The notes under the pieces: generated by a model
Databases searched by the model: none
Told to the model about the DNA's origin: nothing
What the model saw: only the letters and a program-made list of their open reading frames with translations
Origin: Anaerolineales bacterium
GTDB lineage: Bacteria; Chloroflexota; Anaerolineae; Anaerolineales; E44-bin32
NCBI GenBank assembly: GCA_023250385.1
Contig: JAHFAU010000111.1
Location: forward strand, 1 to 5,951
Direction: 5' to 3'
DNA length: 5,951 nucleotides
Shown: positions 1-5,371 of the stretch, in pieces
Position numbering within the stretch: the first letter of the stretch is position 1
Layout: each line of letters begins with the position of its first letter
Program-made: the position numbers and the translations under genes

Positions 1-524
1 GGTTGTTCGGTGGGAGTCGCAACCGCAGATTCGGCCGCGGCCTGCGCGAGCTTATCCGAATCGCTCGCTGCCCCAGGGGCAGCTTCCGAAGTCGCCTCCG
101 GCGCCAGCGCGCGCGGTTGATCGAGGGCGGGGGCTTCGGCCGCAGCTTCTGGCAGCGCGGCCGGCGCCGCGAATTCCGCATCAGTCCTGAGCGATGCCGC
201 ACCCCCACGGTCAAGCAGCAGATCCGCGCCGACCACGACCAGGAAGCTCAGGGTCGCCAGCGCGGTACCGAGCTGCAACAGCGGGTAACCACCCCGTGGG
301 GCGACGGCCCGCAGCTGCAGGCTGAAATTGCGGGGAGCCCGGATCTGGGGGAGCGAGCTCAACGCCTGCATCGTTGCGCGCAGCTCCTGCAATTCGACTC
401 GCAGCGACTGGTCTTGCTTGAGCCTCGCTTCCAGGCGGGCAGCCTCGCGCGGCTCAAGCCGGCCATCCAGATAGGCCGAGAGCTGTTCCAGATCGCGATC
501 CGATACCTGGGTGTGCTCGGTCAT
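1..524 (-). CDS. Membrane anti-sigma factor without zinc ligands, partial (C-terminus beyond the window)
   Basis: Read on the minus strand from the ATG at 524, the frame stays open for 174 codons to the window edge, so the C-terminus is missing. Residues 11-55 (DLEQLSAYLDGRLEPREAAR onward) match the N-terminal helical fold of anti-sigma factors that grip an ECF sigma factor. The usual H-X3-C-X2-C zinc motif is absent; the equivalent stretch reads EARLKQDQSL. A PRNFSL segment (64-69) comes before one membrane helix at about 81-104 (LLQLGTALATLSFLVVVGAD). After it comes a low-complexity Ala/Pro/Glu-rich tail, presumably outside the membrane. The start overlaps the stop of the upstream sigma gene (ATGA, 521-524), a layout that usually means coupled translation and a cognate pair. 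Expected role: holding that sigma factor at the membrane until a signal arrives. The class is fairly sure; the signal is unknown. Confidence 0.85.
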   Translation of the reverse strand, partial: MTEHTQVSDRDLEQLSAYLDGRLEPREAARLEARLKQDQSLRVELQELRATMQALSSLPQIRAPRNFSLQLRAVAPRGGYPLLQLGTALATLSFLVVVGADLLLDRGGAASLRTDAEFAAPAALPEAAAEAPALDQPRALAPEATSEAAPGAASDSDKLAQAAAESAVATPTEQ

Positions 525-1126
525 GGGACTACTTCATTCTGGAGACGAAACTCGGCAGGCAGGAGTTCCCCATAGGCTTTCAGGCAATCCCGCAGCTTCG
601 CCCGGGCGCGGGCCAACCGGCTTTTGACCGTACCCAGCGGCTTTCCGATGGATTGGGCCGCTTCGTCATAGTCCAGGCCCTGGACATCGACCAGGACTGC
701 CACGATCCGAAACTCAGGTGGCAGCCCGCTCAGGCAGTCTTGGATCGCATCGATCAGCTCGTGCCGCTGGGCCGCCACTTCAGGGTTGTCGGCGGGGTCG
801 GCGGAACCTAGCGCAGGGTCGATCTCCGGGTCCTCGACGAGCCCCTCCAACGAAACGGCCGGCCTGCGCTTGCGGCGACGCAGTTCGTCGTAACAAGCAT
901 TGGTAACGATCCGCAACAACCAGGATCGAAAGGAGCCCCCGCGGTAGCCGCGCAGGCTGCGATAAGCGGAGATGAAGGCCTCCTGGGTGGCATCGGCCGC
1001 GGCGGCTTCCTCCCCCATGACCCGCAAGGCCACGTTGAAGGCCAAGTCTTGGTATTGCAGCACGAGCCGGTTGAAGGCGTCCAACTCGCCGCGCTGCGCG
1101 GCCTCGATCAGCGCCGGTTCGTCCAC
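521..1126 (-). CDS. ECF-type RNA polymerase sigma factor (sigma-70 family), first pair
   Basis: This 201-residue protein has the two-domain layout of group 4 (ECF) sigma factors. Region 2 covers about 15-90, with DATQEAFISAYRSL and the GSFRSWLLRIVTNACYDELR stretch that recognises the -10 element. An acidic Asp/Pro-rich linker follows at about 91-122. Region 4 lies at about 123-182, with LPPEFR, a helix-turn-helix (YDEAAQSIGKPLGTVKSRLARAR) and KLRDCL, and would bind the -35 element. The frame opens further upstream at a TTG (1156), but that codon lies at the foot of a terminator hairpin and adds 10 residues unlike the family. I therefore choose the GTG at 1126 (MDEPALIEAAQRGELDAF). It has no visible Shine-Dalgarno sequence; a TATCAT hexamer nine bases upstream could give a near-leaderless mRNA. 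The stop overlaps the start of the anti-sigma gene. Class is certain; the start is moderately sure. Confidence 0.93.
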   Translation of the reverse strand: MDEPALIEAAQRGELDAFNRLVLQYQDLAFNVALRVMGEEAAAADATQEAFISAYRSLRGYRGGSFRSWLLRIVTNACYDELRRRKRRPAVSLEGLVEDPEIDPALGSADPADNPEVAAQRHELIDAIQDCLSGLPPEFRIVAVLVDVQGLDYDEAAQSIGKPLGTVKSRLARARAKLRDCLKAYGELLPAEFRLQNEVVP

Positions 1127-1135
1127 GGCTCGGTC

Positions 1136-1141
1136 ATGATA
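1136..1141 (-). promoter_or_regulatory. Candidate -10 hexamer for the first sigma gene
   Basis: TATCAT on the minus strand matches the TATAAT consensus at five of six positions and ends nine bases before the GTG at 1126. Transcription would start within a few bases of the start codon. No convincing -35 hexamer is seen 16-18 bases upstream, where the terminator stem lies. If it is not used, the gene depends on read-through of the terminator or on an alternative sigma factor. Confidence 0.3.
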
Positions 1142-1145
1142 ACCC

Positions 1146-1181
1146 AAAGAAAACAACAGGGGCCAGCTCGGCTGGCCCCTG
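1146..1181 (-). terminator. Intrinsic terminator after the cupredoxin lipoprotein gene
   Basis: A perfect 11-bp inverted repeat (CAGGGGCCAGC at 1157-1167 and GCTGGCCCCTG at 1171-1181) encloses a three-base loop. On the minus strand it is followed by the T-rich run TTGTTTTCTTT (1156-1146). It begins 23 bases after the lipoprotein stop codon at 1205-1207, the normal place for a Rho-independent terminator. On the plus strand no T tail follows, so it acts in one direction. The tail reaches to within about 20 bases of the next gene's start. Confidence 0.85.
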
Positions 1182-1204
1182 AGAAACTCACCCGGCTACT
1201 CGAC

Positions 1205-2590
1205 TTAACTCTCTTCCACGATGACCACGCCAGACATCGCCGCGCCTCCCGGCCCGCCATGGAAGCGGCAATAGTAGCCGAAGGTCCCGGCCTCCTCGAA
1301 GGTGTAGCTGAAGCTGCCGCCGTTGTTGAGGACCCCGCTGTCGAAGAGACCGTCGTCGGACGTCACGGTGTGAGGTACCGCCGCGCTGTGGACCCACTTG
1401 ATCGTCGTCCCGACTGGGACGGTCACTTGCTTTTCGCCGAAGCTCACGCCAACAATCGAGATCACAACCTCGCCGGCGCTCGCCTCTCCCGCCAGCAACT
1501 TGAAGGGGGTCATGACGACGTAGCCACCGGCATCAAAGATCGGCACGTCGTCGCCTGGGAAGTTGTACTCGCCGATCACACCGGCATCGACGTGCAACAT
1601 GGCGTAGAGAATGGGTGTGGCCTGCGCCTCAAAGATCTCAACCACGACATTCTGATTGTGGCCGACGCCGACTGGGGCGAAGCCGATCACCGGTCCGGGG
1701 GAACCGCTTGCGTCGGTATGAATGGCGATCCAGCCGGCCTCGGCGGCGCTCACCTTGTCAATCGTCACAGTCCCTTCGGCCGCAGCTTGATCGCTGACAG
1801 TCACGGCTGGCGTAACCGCAAAAGTCGCGTTGAAGGGCACATTGACTGGTGCCTCGCCGGCAAACACCGGACCGTCGGCTCCCGGGAACTCGTAAACCCC
1901 CACGGTCCCCTCGTCGAGGTGGAGCATGGCGAAGAGCTGGCCGGTCGCCTGACTCAGATCGATGGCAACACCCACATCAGGGTTATAGCCAACGATAACC
2001 GGCGTCTGGCCGATCACTGGGCCGGGGGCGCCGCCCTTGCTGACATGGATGGCGAGCCAACCCGGGGCTGCTGCCATAACCGACTCGATGCTCACGTTGC
2101 CCTCACTGACATCCTGATCACTCACCGCTACCGAAGGCTCGATCGGAAAGGTCGCGTTGAAGGGGACGTTGATGAGCTGCTCCCCGGCCGAAACGGGCAC
2201 ATCGGGGCCCGGGAACTCGTACTCGCCAACCGCCCCTGCGTCGAGGTGCAGCATCGCAAAGAGCTGGCCGGTCGCCTGCGCCAGGTTGATCTCGACCTCA
2301 ACGTTCTCGTGTGCACCGACCGATACCTGAGCCTTGCCGATCACTGGACCGGGGGCTCCATTCTTGGTGATGTGGATGGCCAGCCACCCGGGTTCGGCGG
2401 CAATGACCTCACCGATGGTGACTGTTCCGCCGCTGGCGTCCTGGTCGCTCACCGTGACCGATGGGGTGAGCTCGGGCTGCTCAGCCGGCGGCAGCGGCTC
2501 GACGGTCGGCGCAGCGGGGGTCGCCTGGGCGCAGCCGGCCAGCAGCAGCGCCAAGCCGCCAAGCAAAGCTCCAATCCTCGAATTAATCAT
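1205..2590 (-). CDS. Lipoprotein with three DUF7282-like repeats and a C-terminal cupredoxin (type-1 copper) domain
   Basis: The 461-residue protein starts with a lipoprotein signal peptide (hydrophobic 7-18, lipobox LAGC ending at Cys20) and a Pro/Glu-rich tether (22-42). Three tandem repeats of 109 residues follow, beginning at P43, P152 and P261 with PSVTVSDQ or close variants. Each carries GW(L/I)AIH, PGPVIG, AMLH.D and Y.FPG..P, a pattern I associate with DUF7282. Residues 371-461 form a plastocyanin-like domain with His407 (PHTVTSDDG), Cys441, His444 and Met452 as likely copper ligands. Predicted location is outside the membrane, lipid-anchored; the likely role is electron transfer or copper binding on a repeat stalk. 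The partner is unknown. The ATG at 2590 has a strong Shine-Dalgarno (AAGGAGGAG) four to five bases upstream. It is the last gene of the probable sigma operon, followed by a terminator. Repeats 1 and 2 resemble each other more than repeat 3, suggesting later duplication. Confidence 0.93.
   Translation of the reverse strand: MINSRIGALLGGLALLLAGCAQATPAAPTVEPLPPAEQPELTPSVTVSDQDASGGTVTIGEVIAAEPGWLAIHITKNGAPGPVIGKAQVSVGAHENVEVEINLAQATGQLFAMLHLDAGAVGEYEFPGPDVPVSAGEQLINVPFNATFPIEPSVAVSDQDVSEGNVSIESVMAAAPGWLAIHVSKGGAPGPVIGQTPVIVGYNPDVGVAIDLSQATGQLFAMLHLDEGTVGVYEFPGADGPVFAGEAPVNVPFNATFAVTPAVTVSDQAAAEGTVTIDKVSAAEAGWIAIHTDASGSPGPVIGFAPVGVGHNQNVVVEIFEAQATPILYAMLHVDAGVIGEYNFPGDDVPIFDAGGYVVMTPFKLLAGEASAGEVVISIVGVSFGEKQVTVPVGTTIKWVHSAAVPHTVTSDDGLFDSGVLNNGGSFSYTFEEAGTFGYYCRFHGGPGGAAMSGVVIVEES
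1496..1810 (-). repeat. Third DUF7282-like repeat unit (within the cupredoxin lipoprotein)
   Basis: It encodes residues 261-365, beginning PAVTVSDQ. It is the most diverged unit: it has ATPILYAMLHVD where the other two have ATGQLFAMLHLD, and it ends VVMTPFKL instead of NVPFNATF. It leads directly into the cupredoxin domain. Confidence 0.85.
1811..2137 (-). repeat. Second DUF7282-like repeat unit
   Basis: It encodes residues 152-260, exactly 109 residues, beginning PSVAVSDQ. It shares ATGQLFAMLHLD and NVPFNATF with the first unit. The position facing AHENV of unit 1 reads YNPDV. Confidence 0.88.
2138..2464 (-). repeat. First DUF7282-like repeat unit
   Basis: It encodes residues 43-151, beginning PSVTVSDQ, just after the lipoprotein tether. 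It contains GWLAIH, PGPVIG, AHENVEVEI and YEFPGPDVP in order, with the same 109-residue period as the next unit. Confidence 0.88.
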
Positions 2591-2602
2591 CTCTCCTCCT
2601 TA
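2591..2602 (-). promoter_or_regulatory. Strong ribosome binding site of the cupredoxin lipoprotein
   Basis: AAGGAGGAG on the minus strand lies just upstream of the ATG at 2590 and is close to a full anti-16S match. It fixes the start and suggests high translation. The rest of the spacer up to 2676 shows no clear terminator or promoter, which supports cotranscription with the upstream lipoprotein gene. Confidence 0.85.
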
Positions 2603-2676
2603 GTTTGTCGTGAAAGCTCCCTACGGTAATCAATACGATTGAGGCGGGCTGGCTGGATCTGTCGTGCAGCTGGTCT

Positions 2677-3270
2677 TCACTCCTCAGGCAGCGCGAGCAC
2701 AACGACGATCCTCAGCCGCGCCGGCGCGGCCCGGTCTGGAAGGATCTGAATCTCCAGCCCCCAGGCCCCAAACATGATGAGGTCGAGAGAGATCAGGTAG
2801 TGCCCGTTCTCGTGCTCTGAGATGGCCGACTGGAATGGGCCATGCGGCATCGACAGCATGTCGTAGGAAATCTCGATGGCCGCATCCCGTACCGGCTCCC
2901 CCGCCGGATCGAACAGGTACAGATCGAGCCCGACCTGGGCCGACAGGCCCACGGGCGGGTACGGAGCGAGCGTGATCCGTACCCCAAGCTCATCCGTCAA
3001 CTGGACGGACTCCCCGTTCTCCAACGGTCTCGGCTCCCTATCCAGGATCAGGTACAGCTGGGAAGGGTTCTCGATTGGGGCGACGGATGGCGAGGCGGCT
3101 TGGCCGGCAGGCTGAGTTGCAGTTGCCGAGAGAGCGGCATCCTGCTCCGGCACGGCAGAAGCGGCAGGTTCGACTCCAGTTGCGGAACGGTCTGCGCAGG
3201 CGCTCAGCAACACGAGGAGCGCCAGCCATGGCCGCGGATTGGATGAGGACCGCGTACTCCCTCCCGTCAA
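2677..3270 (-). CDS. YtkA/FixH-like lipoprotein
   Basis: The 197-residue product has a basic N-terminus, a hydrophobic stretch (WLALLVLLSAC, 15-25) and a lipobox with Cys25. An Ala/Ser/Pro/Gln-rich tether runs to about residue 68. The C-terminal part (about 85-190) reads as a beta-sandwich. It contains LDLYLFDPAGEPVRDAAIEI, then DMLSMPHGPFQSAISEHENGH, then LISLDLIMFGAWGLEIQI, the order of features in YtkA-like/FixH-type domains (Met-Pro-rich turn, then a Gly-x-Tyr strand, then Gly-x-Trp). The family is often found with copper or oxidase-assembly genes, which fits the cupredoxin gene next door. The start is a TTG at 3270 with only a weak AAGG upstream. The frame is open back to the anti-sigma stop with no better start, and starting later would spoil the signal peptide. 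Family assignment is moderate; lipoprotein status is sure. Confidence 0.82.
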   Translation of the reverse strand: MTGGSTRSSSNPRPWLALLVLLSACADRSATGVEPAASAVPEQDAALSATATQPAGQAASPSVAPIENPSQLYLILDREPRPLENGESVQLTDELGVRITLAPYPPVGLSAQVGLDLYLFDPAGEPVRDAAIEISYDMLSMPHGPFQSAISEHENGHYLISLDLIMFGAWGLEIQILPDRAAPARLRIVVVLALPEE

Positions 3271-3369
3271 CGGCCGCGCCCTTGGCGTCCGAACAGATCG
3301 TCCGCCCGCCCGCGAATCCGGCCTCGCCTTACTTACGACAGGTTTGGCGGCTTTGGATCTGGAGTGGCC

Positions 3370-4116
3370 TCAGGGGGAGTGCTCGAACTCGGCCCCGATG
3401 ATGCGGGGGCCAGTCGGCGCAGGGCTGCCGGTCTCCGGCTCGACGGTCACGCCGAATCCCAGTACTTCTCCAAGCGGTACGGGTGAGCGGATCAGGATTG
3501 AGATCAGCTCCTGGGCGGCCGTGGTCCTGAACAGGGCCCCCGTTGTGCGAGTGCCGTCCGGGTTGAAGAGCCAGAGCTGATAGGCCTTATCGTCGGGCAA
3601 GGGCGGCAGGCCCCAGACATTGAATACGGCCACCGGGAAGTTCTCCTCGTACACGAAGGTGCCCCAGATCTTTTCTTCTTGAACAAACGCAGTTTGCGAC
3701 GTTGAGTAGCTGGCCAGGGCCAAGGCCGTCTGACTGGCCTCTTGCTGAGCGAGCAGCTCCTGCCCACGCTCTGCTAGCCTGCGGGTCTCCAGGATCAGGG
3801 CTCCGTTCAAGACCAGCAGCGTGACCGCCAGGGCGGCGAACACAACCTGTGGCGCTCGGCCGAGGCCCGGCCGGCGAAGCGACCGCAGATTTCCCGGGCG
3901 CCCGGCGAGCCTGGCGTTCAGGGTGGCTCTCAGCCCGGAGGCAGGAGCGACCGAGGTAGCCAGGTGCAGCAGTCCCTCCGCGACCTGCTCATAGTCGGCC
4001 AGCGCGGCTTGACACTCCTGGCAGTCGCCGAGGTGGGCTTCCAGCGCGATCCGCTCGCCAGAACCCAACGCCCCCATGACGTAAGCGCCGAGCAGTTCTT
4101 GCTCTTTGTGCGCCAT
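3370..4116 (-). CDS. RskA-type anti-sigma factor with zinc-finger N-terminus
   Basis: Numbered from an upstream ATG at 4137 the protein has 255 residues; from my chosen start at 4116 it has 248. The N-terminus (HKEQELLGAYVMGALGSGER) is a typical anti-sigma domain with an intact H-X3-C-X2-C motif (HLGDCQEC, His35/Cys39/Cys42 in the long numbering). A membrane helix lies at about 97-116 (VVFAALAVTLLVLNGALIL), followed by a short Glu/Gln-rich helix. The extracytoplasmic domain (about 158-255) has the RskA hallmarks FPVAVFNVWGLPPLPDDKAY, QLWLFNPDG and GVTVEPETGSPAPTGP. The expected role is to sequester the sigma factor encoded just upstream and release it after a signal, normally by proteolysis. 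I choose the second ATG because AAGGAGAAGGA lies six bases before it, whereas that sequence would be inside the gene if the first ATG were used. The upstream sigma stop is 23 bases away. Confidence 0.93.
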   Translation of the reverse strand: MAHKEQELLGAYVMGALGSGERIALEAHLGDCQECQAALADYEQVAEGLLHLATSVAPASGLRATLNARLAGRPGNLRSLRRPGLGRAPQVVFAALAVTLLVLNGALILETRRLAERGQELLAQQEASQTALALASYSTSQTAFVQEEKIWGTFVYEENFPVAVFNVWGLPPLPDDKAYQLWLFNPDGTRTTGALFRTTAAQELISILIRSPVPLGEVLGFGVTVEPETGSPAPTGPRIIGAEFEHSP

Positions 4117-4122
4117 CGGCCG

Positions 4123-4133
4123 TCCTTCTCCTT
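4123..4133 (-). promoter_or_regulatory. Ribosome binding site deciding the anti-sigma start
   Basis: AAGGAGAAGGA on the minus strand sits six bases before the ATG at 4116. It overlaps the codons just after the alternative ATG at 4137, which itself has only a weak GGCGG upstream. This favours the shorter protein. Confidence 0.75.
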
Positions 4134-4139
4134 CCATTA

Positions 4140-4715
4140 TTAACGCCGCCCCGCCTGAATCGGATCTATTGCCCAGGCCCGCCGCAGCTTCTGCATCCCA
4201 AGCCGCAGGCGGGTCTTCACGGTGCCGAGTGGGATCTTTAGGTGTTCGGCAATCTCGCGCTGTGACAGTCCGTGATAGAAGGCCAGCTCGATTGAGAGCC
4301 TTTGCTCAGCCGGAAGGTCGGCTAAGGCAAACCGCAGACTCCTCCAGCGTGATTCGTCGGTCCGGCTGGATTCATCTGCGAGGCCATCCAGGTCCAGGCC
4401 AGGATTTTCAGTCTCAAGGGGAGGTGGTACTCGGGAGTCCAACCGAAAGCGGTCCAGCGCCAGCCGTCGGGTGATGGCCAACAGCCACGAGAGCACCTGA
4501 CCCCGGTCCGCGTTGAAGGTCCGGGCCCGGGTCCACAGCCGGAGGAAGGCATCCTGGGTCACTTCTTCGGCGGACATGCCATCTTGCAACATCCGCACAG
4601 AGAGGCCGTGGACTCGGGCAGCGTACTTATCGTACAGAGACAAGAAGGCCCGCCGATCCCCCTGAGCAACTTGCTGCATAAGGGTGGCATCGTCGGGCAG
4701 GCCGGTTCCGCTCAC
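4140..4715 (-). CDS. ECF-type RNA polymerase sigma factor, SigK/RpoE-like, partner of the RskA-type anti-sigma
   Basis: The 191-residue protein has region 2 at about 21-95 (FLSLYDKYAARVHGLSVRML, AEEVTQDAFLRLW, GQVLSWLLAITRRLALDRFR). An acidic linker spans about 100-123. Region 4 is at about 125-181 (LADLPAEQRLSIELAFYHGL, then SQREIAEHLKIPLGTVKTRL as the helix-turn-helix). These match SigK/RpoE-like ECF factors usually paired with RskA-type anti-sigmas, and such a gene follows directly. The frame stays open to 5057, but the extra residues overlap the terminator and the neighbouring membrane-protein gene in another frame and look like noise. The GTG at 4715 gives the expected N-terminus (MSGTGLPDDATLMQQVAQGD) and lies ten bases after a TATAAT box, so the mRNA may be nearly leaderless. 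A later ATG at 4679 is possible but has no Shine-Dalgarno. Probably first gene of a four-gene operon. Confidence 0.93.
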   Translation of the reverse strand: MSGTGLPDDATLMQQVAQGDRRAFLSLYDKYAARVHGLSVRMLQDGMSAEEVTQDAFLRLWTRARTFNADRGQVLSWLLAITRRLALDRFRLDSRVPPPLETENPGLDLDGLADESSRTDESRWRSLRFALADLPAEQRLSIELAFYHGLSQREIAEHLKIPLGTVKTRLRLGMQKLRRAWAIDPIQAGRR

Positions 4716-4725
4716 GCCGGCCAGG

Positions 4726-4731
4726 ATTATA
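4726..4731 (-). promoter_or_regulatory. -10 box of the sigma/anti-sigma/lipoprotein operon
   Basis: A perfect TATAAT on the minus strand ends ten bases before the GTG at 4715 and stands out in GC-rich surroundings. It lies just downstream of the terminator of the preceding unit, where a promoter is needed. The -35 position (about 4749-4754) reads TGCGAC, a poor match, and lies in a dyad (TGCGA/TCGCA), so an activator or repressor may act there. A second -10-like CATAAT lies at 4768-4773. Confidence 0.6.
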
Positions 4732-4740
4732 CCCGCCGGT

Positions 4741-4754
4741 TGCGATCGGTCGCA
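4741..4754. promoter_or_regulatory. Short dyad over the -35 region of the sigma operon promoter
   Basis: TGCGA and TCGCA are exact inverted five-base arms separated by TCGG. The dyad covers the poor -35 position for the TATAAT box. It could be a small operator, but arms this short also occur by chance. Confidence 0.25.
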
Positions 4755-4784
4755 GGCCCGGACTCGTATTATGCGCGCGAGGGT

Positions 4785-4838
4785 AAGAAAAGAAGAGACC
4801 CGCCGCTCTTGTCCATTCAGGACTAGCGCGACGGGTCT
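4785..4838 (-). terminator. Intrinsic terminator after the DUF1761 membrane-protein gene
   Basis: On the minus strand AGACCCGTCGC (4838-4828) pairs with GCGGCGGGTCT (4806-4796) over 11 bp with a single G-T wobble. Inside it a second small stem, GTCC/GGAC (4823-4820 with 4814-4811), closes a five-base loop. The pyrimidine tail CTTCTTTTCTT follows (4795-4785). It lies 22 bases after the stop at 4861 and separates this unit from the sigma operon. Confidence 0.85.
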
Positions 4839-4860
4839 TGGCTGATGCAGGCCGACTCGA

Positions 4861-5268
4861 TCAACTCTTCCAGATGGCGAAAACGCCCCCCATGACACCG
4901 TGCACGATGAGCTGGTAGGCCGCCAGCAAAAACCAAGCACCGACCGGCGGTCCTGAGAAGGTCGTGTAAACGAACGTGGCCGTGGCGCCGAGCCCAATGA
5001 AGGCCACCGCGCCGACCACGAGTCCATCGACGAAGGTCTCCGCCCCGAAAGTCCCAACGACCATTGCCAGCACCACCATCGTGACCAACGAGGCCACGGC
5101 AGTCACGCCGTACATCGATGGGCTGGCCTGGATGTCTTCCCTCTTCTTGCCGATGATGCGCAACCAGGTATTGCCAAACAACGGGCCGTACCACACGAAC
5201 CCCAGCGCGTTGCTGACAACGACGCCCACGACAACCGCCAACCAGTTGATTCCGGAGAAACTCACCAT
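4861..5268 (-). CDS. DUF1761-type four-helix membrane protein
   Basis: This 135-residue protein has four predicted membrane helices, at about 8-27, 54-73, 79-102 and 110-132. The opening INWLAVVVGVVVSNALGFVWYGPLFGNTWL is characteristic of DUF1761 proteins, with the N-W and WYGPLFG..W signatures. A short charged loop (KKREDIQ) follows at about 41-47. The size is usual for the family, and no biochemical function is established for it. The ATG at 5268 has a good Shine-Dalgarno (AGAGGAGG) seven bases upstream. A strong terminator follows the stop. The gene lies 103 bases after the small barrel-like protein on the same strand and may share its transcript, although an imperfect hairpin lies between them. 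Confidence 0.9.
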   Translation of the reverse strand: MVSFSGINWLAVVVGVVVSNALGFVWYGPLFGNTWLRIIGKKREDIQASPSMYGVTAVASLVTMVVLAMVVGTFGAETFVDGLVVGAVAFIGLGATATFVYTTFSGPPVGAWFLLAAYQLIVHGVMGGVFAIWKS

Positions 5269-5326
5269 AGGCTGCCTCCTCTTAGCATGTGGCCGGACTG
5301 GCGGCCTGCATCGCGAGAGTCAACCC

Positions 5327-5358
5327 GCAAACCGCAAATTGGTTGTGGACGGTTTTGC
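5327..5358 (-). terminator. Imperfect hairpin after the small barrel-like gene (possible weak terminator)
   Basis: On the minus strand GCAAAACCG pairs with CGGTTTGC over eight base pairs with one bulged A, around a 15-base loop. It begins 13 bases after the stop at 5372. No T-rich tail follows (GGGTTGACT), so it is at best a weak or attenuating terminator, or a 3'-end stabiliser. Confidence 0.25.
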
Positions 5359-5371
5359 AGATCCACTCGAA

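Noticed and set aside
3..575. Plus-strand open frame of 190 codons at the left edge
   Set aside because: It is antisense to the anti-sigma factor and overlaps the sigma gene end; its composition is Arg/Gln-rich and it has no domain.
1127..1156. TTG start at 1156 for the first sigma gene
   Set aside because: It sits at the foot of the terminator stem, in its T-rich tail, with no ribosome binding site. The extra residues (MFSLGYHDRA) do not resemble ECF N-termini.
1049..2629. Long plus-strand open frame of 526 codons opposite the cupredoxin lipoprotein
   Set aside because: It is a shadow of a GC-rich gene. The minus strand has a lipobox, strong ribosome binding site, exact 109-residue repeats and copper ligands; the plus-strand product is His/Arg-rich with no recognisable domain.
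4716..5057. N-terminal extension of the second sigma gene up to 5057
   Set aside because: The frame is open, but the roughly 114 extra residues are Ser/Arg/Pro-rich noise. They overlap a clear membrane-protein gene in another frame and run through a terminator hairpin and the TATAAT promoter.
5312..5330. TTGACT on the minus strand as a -35 box for the DUF1761 gene
   Set aside because: No acceptable -10 hexamer lies 15-19 bases downstream.
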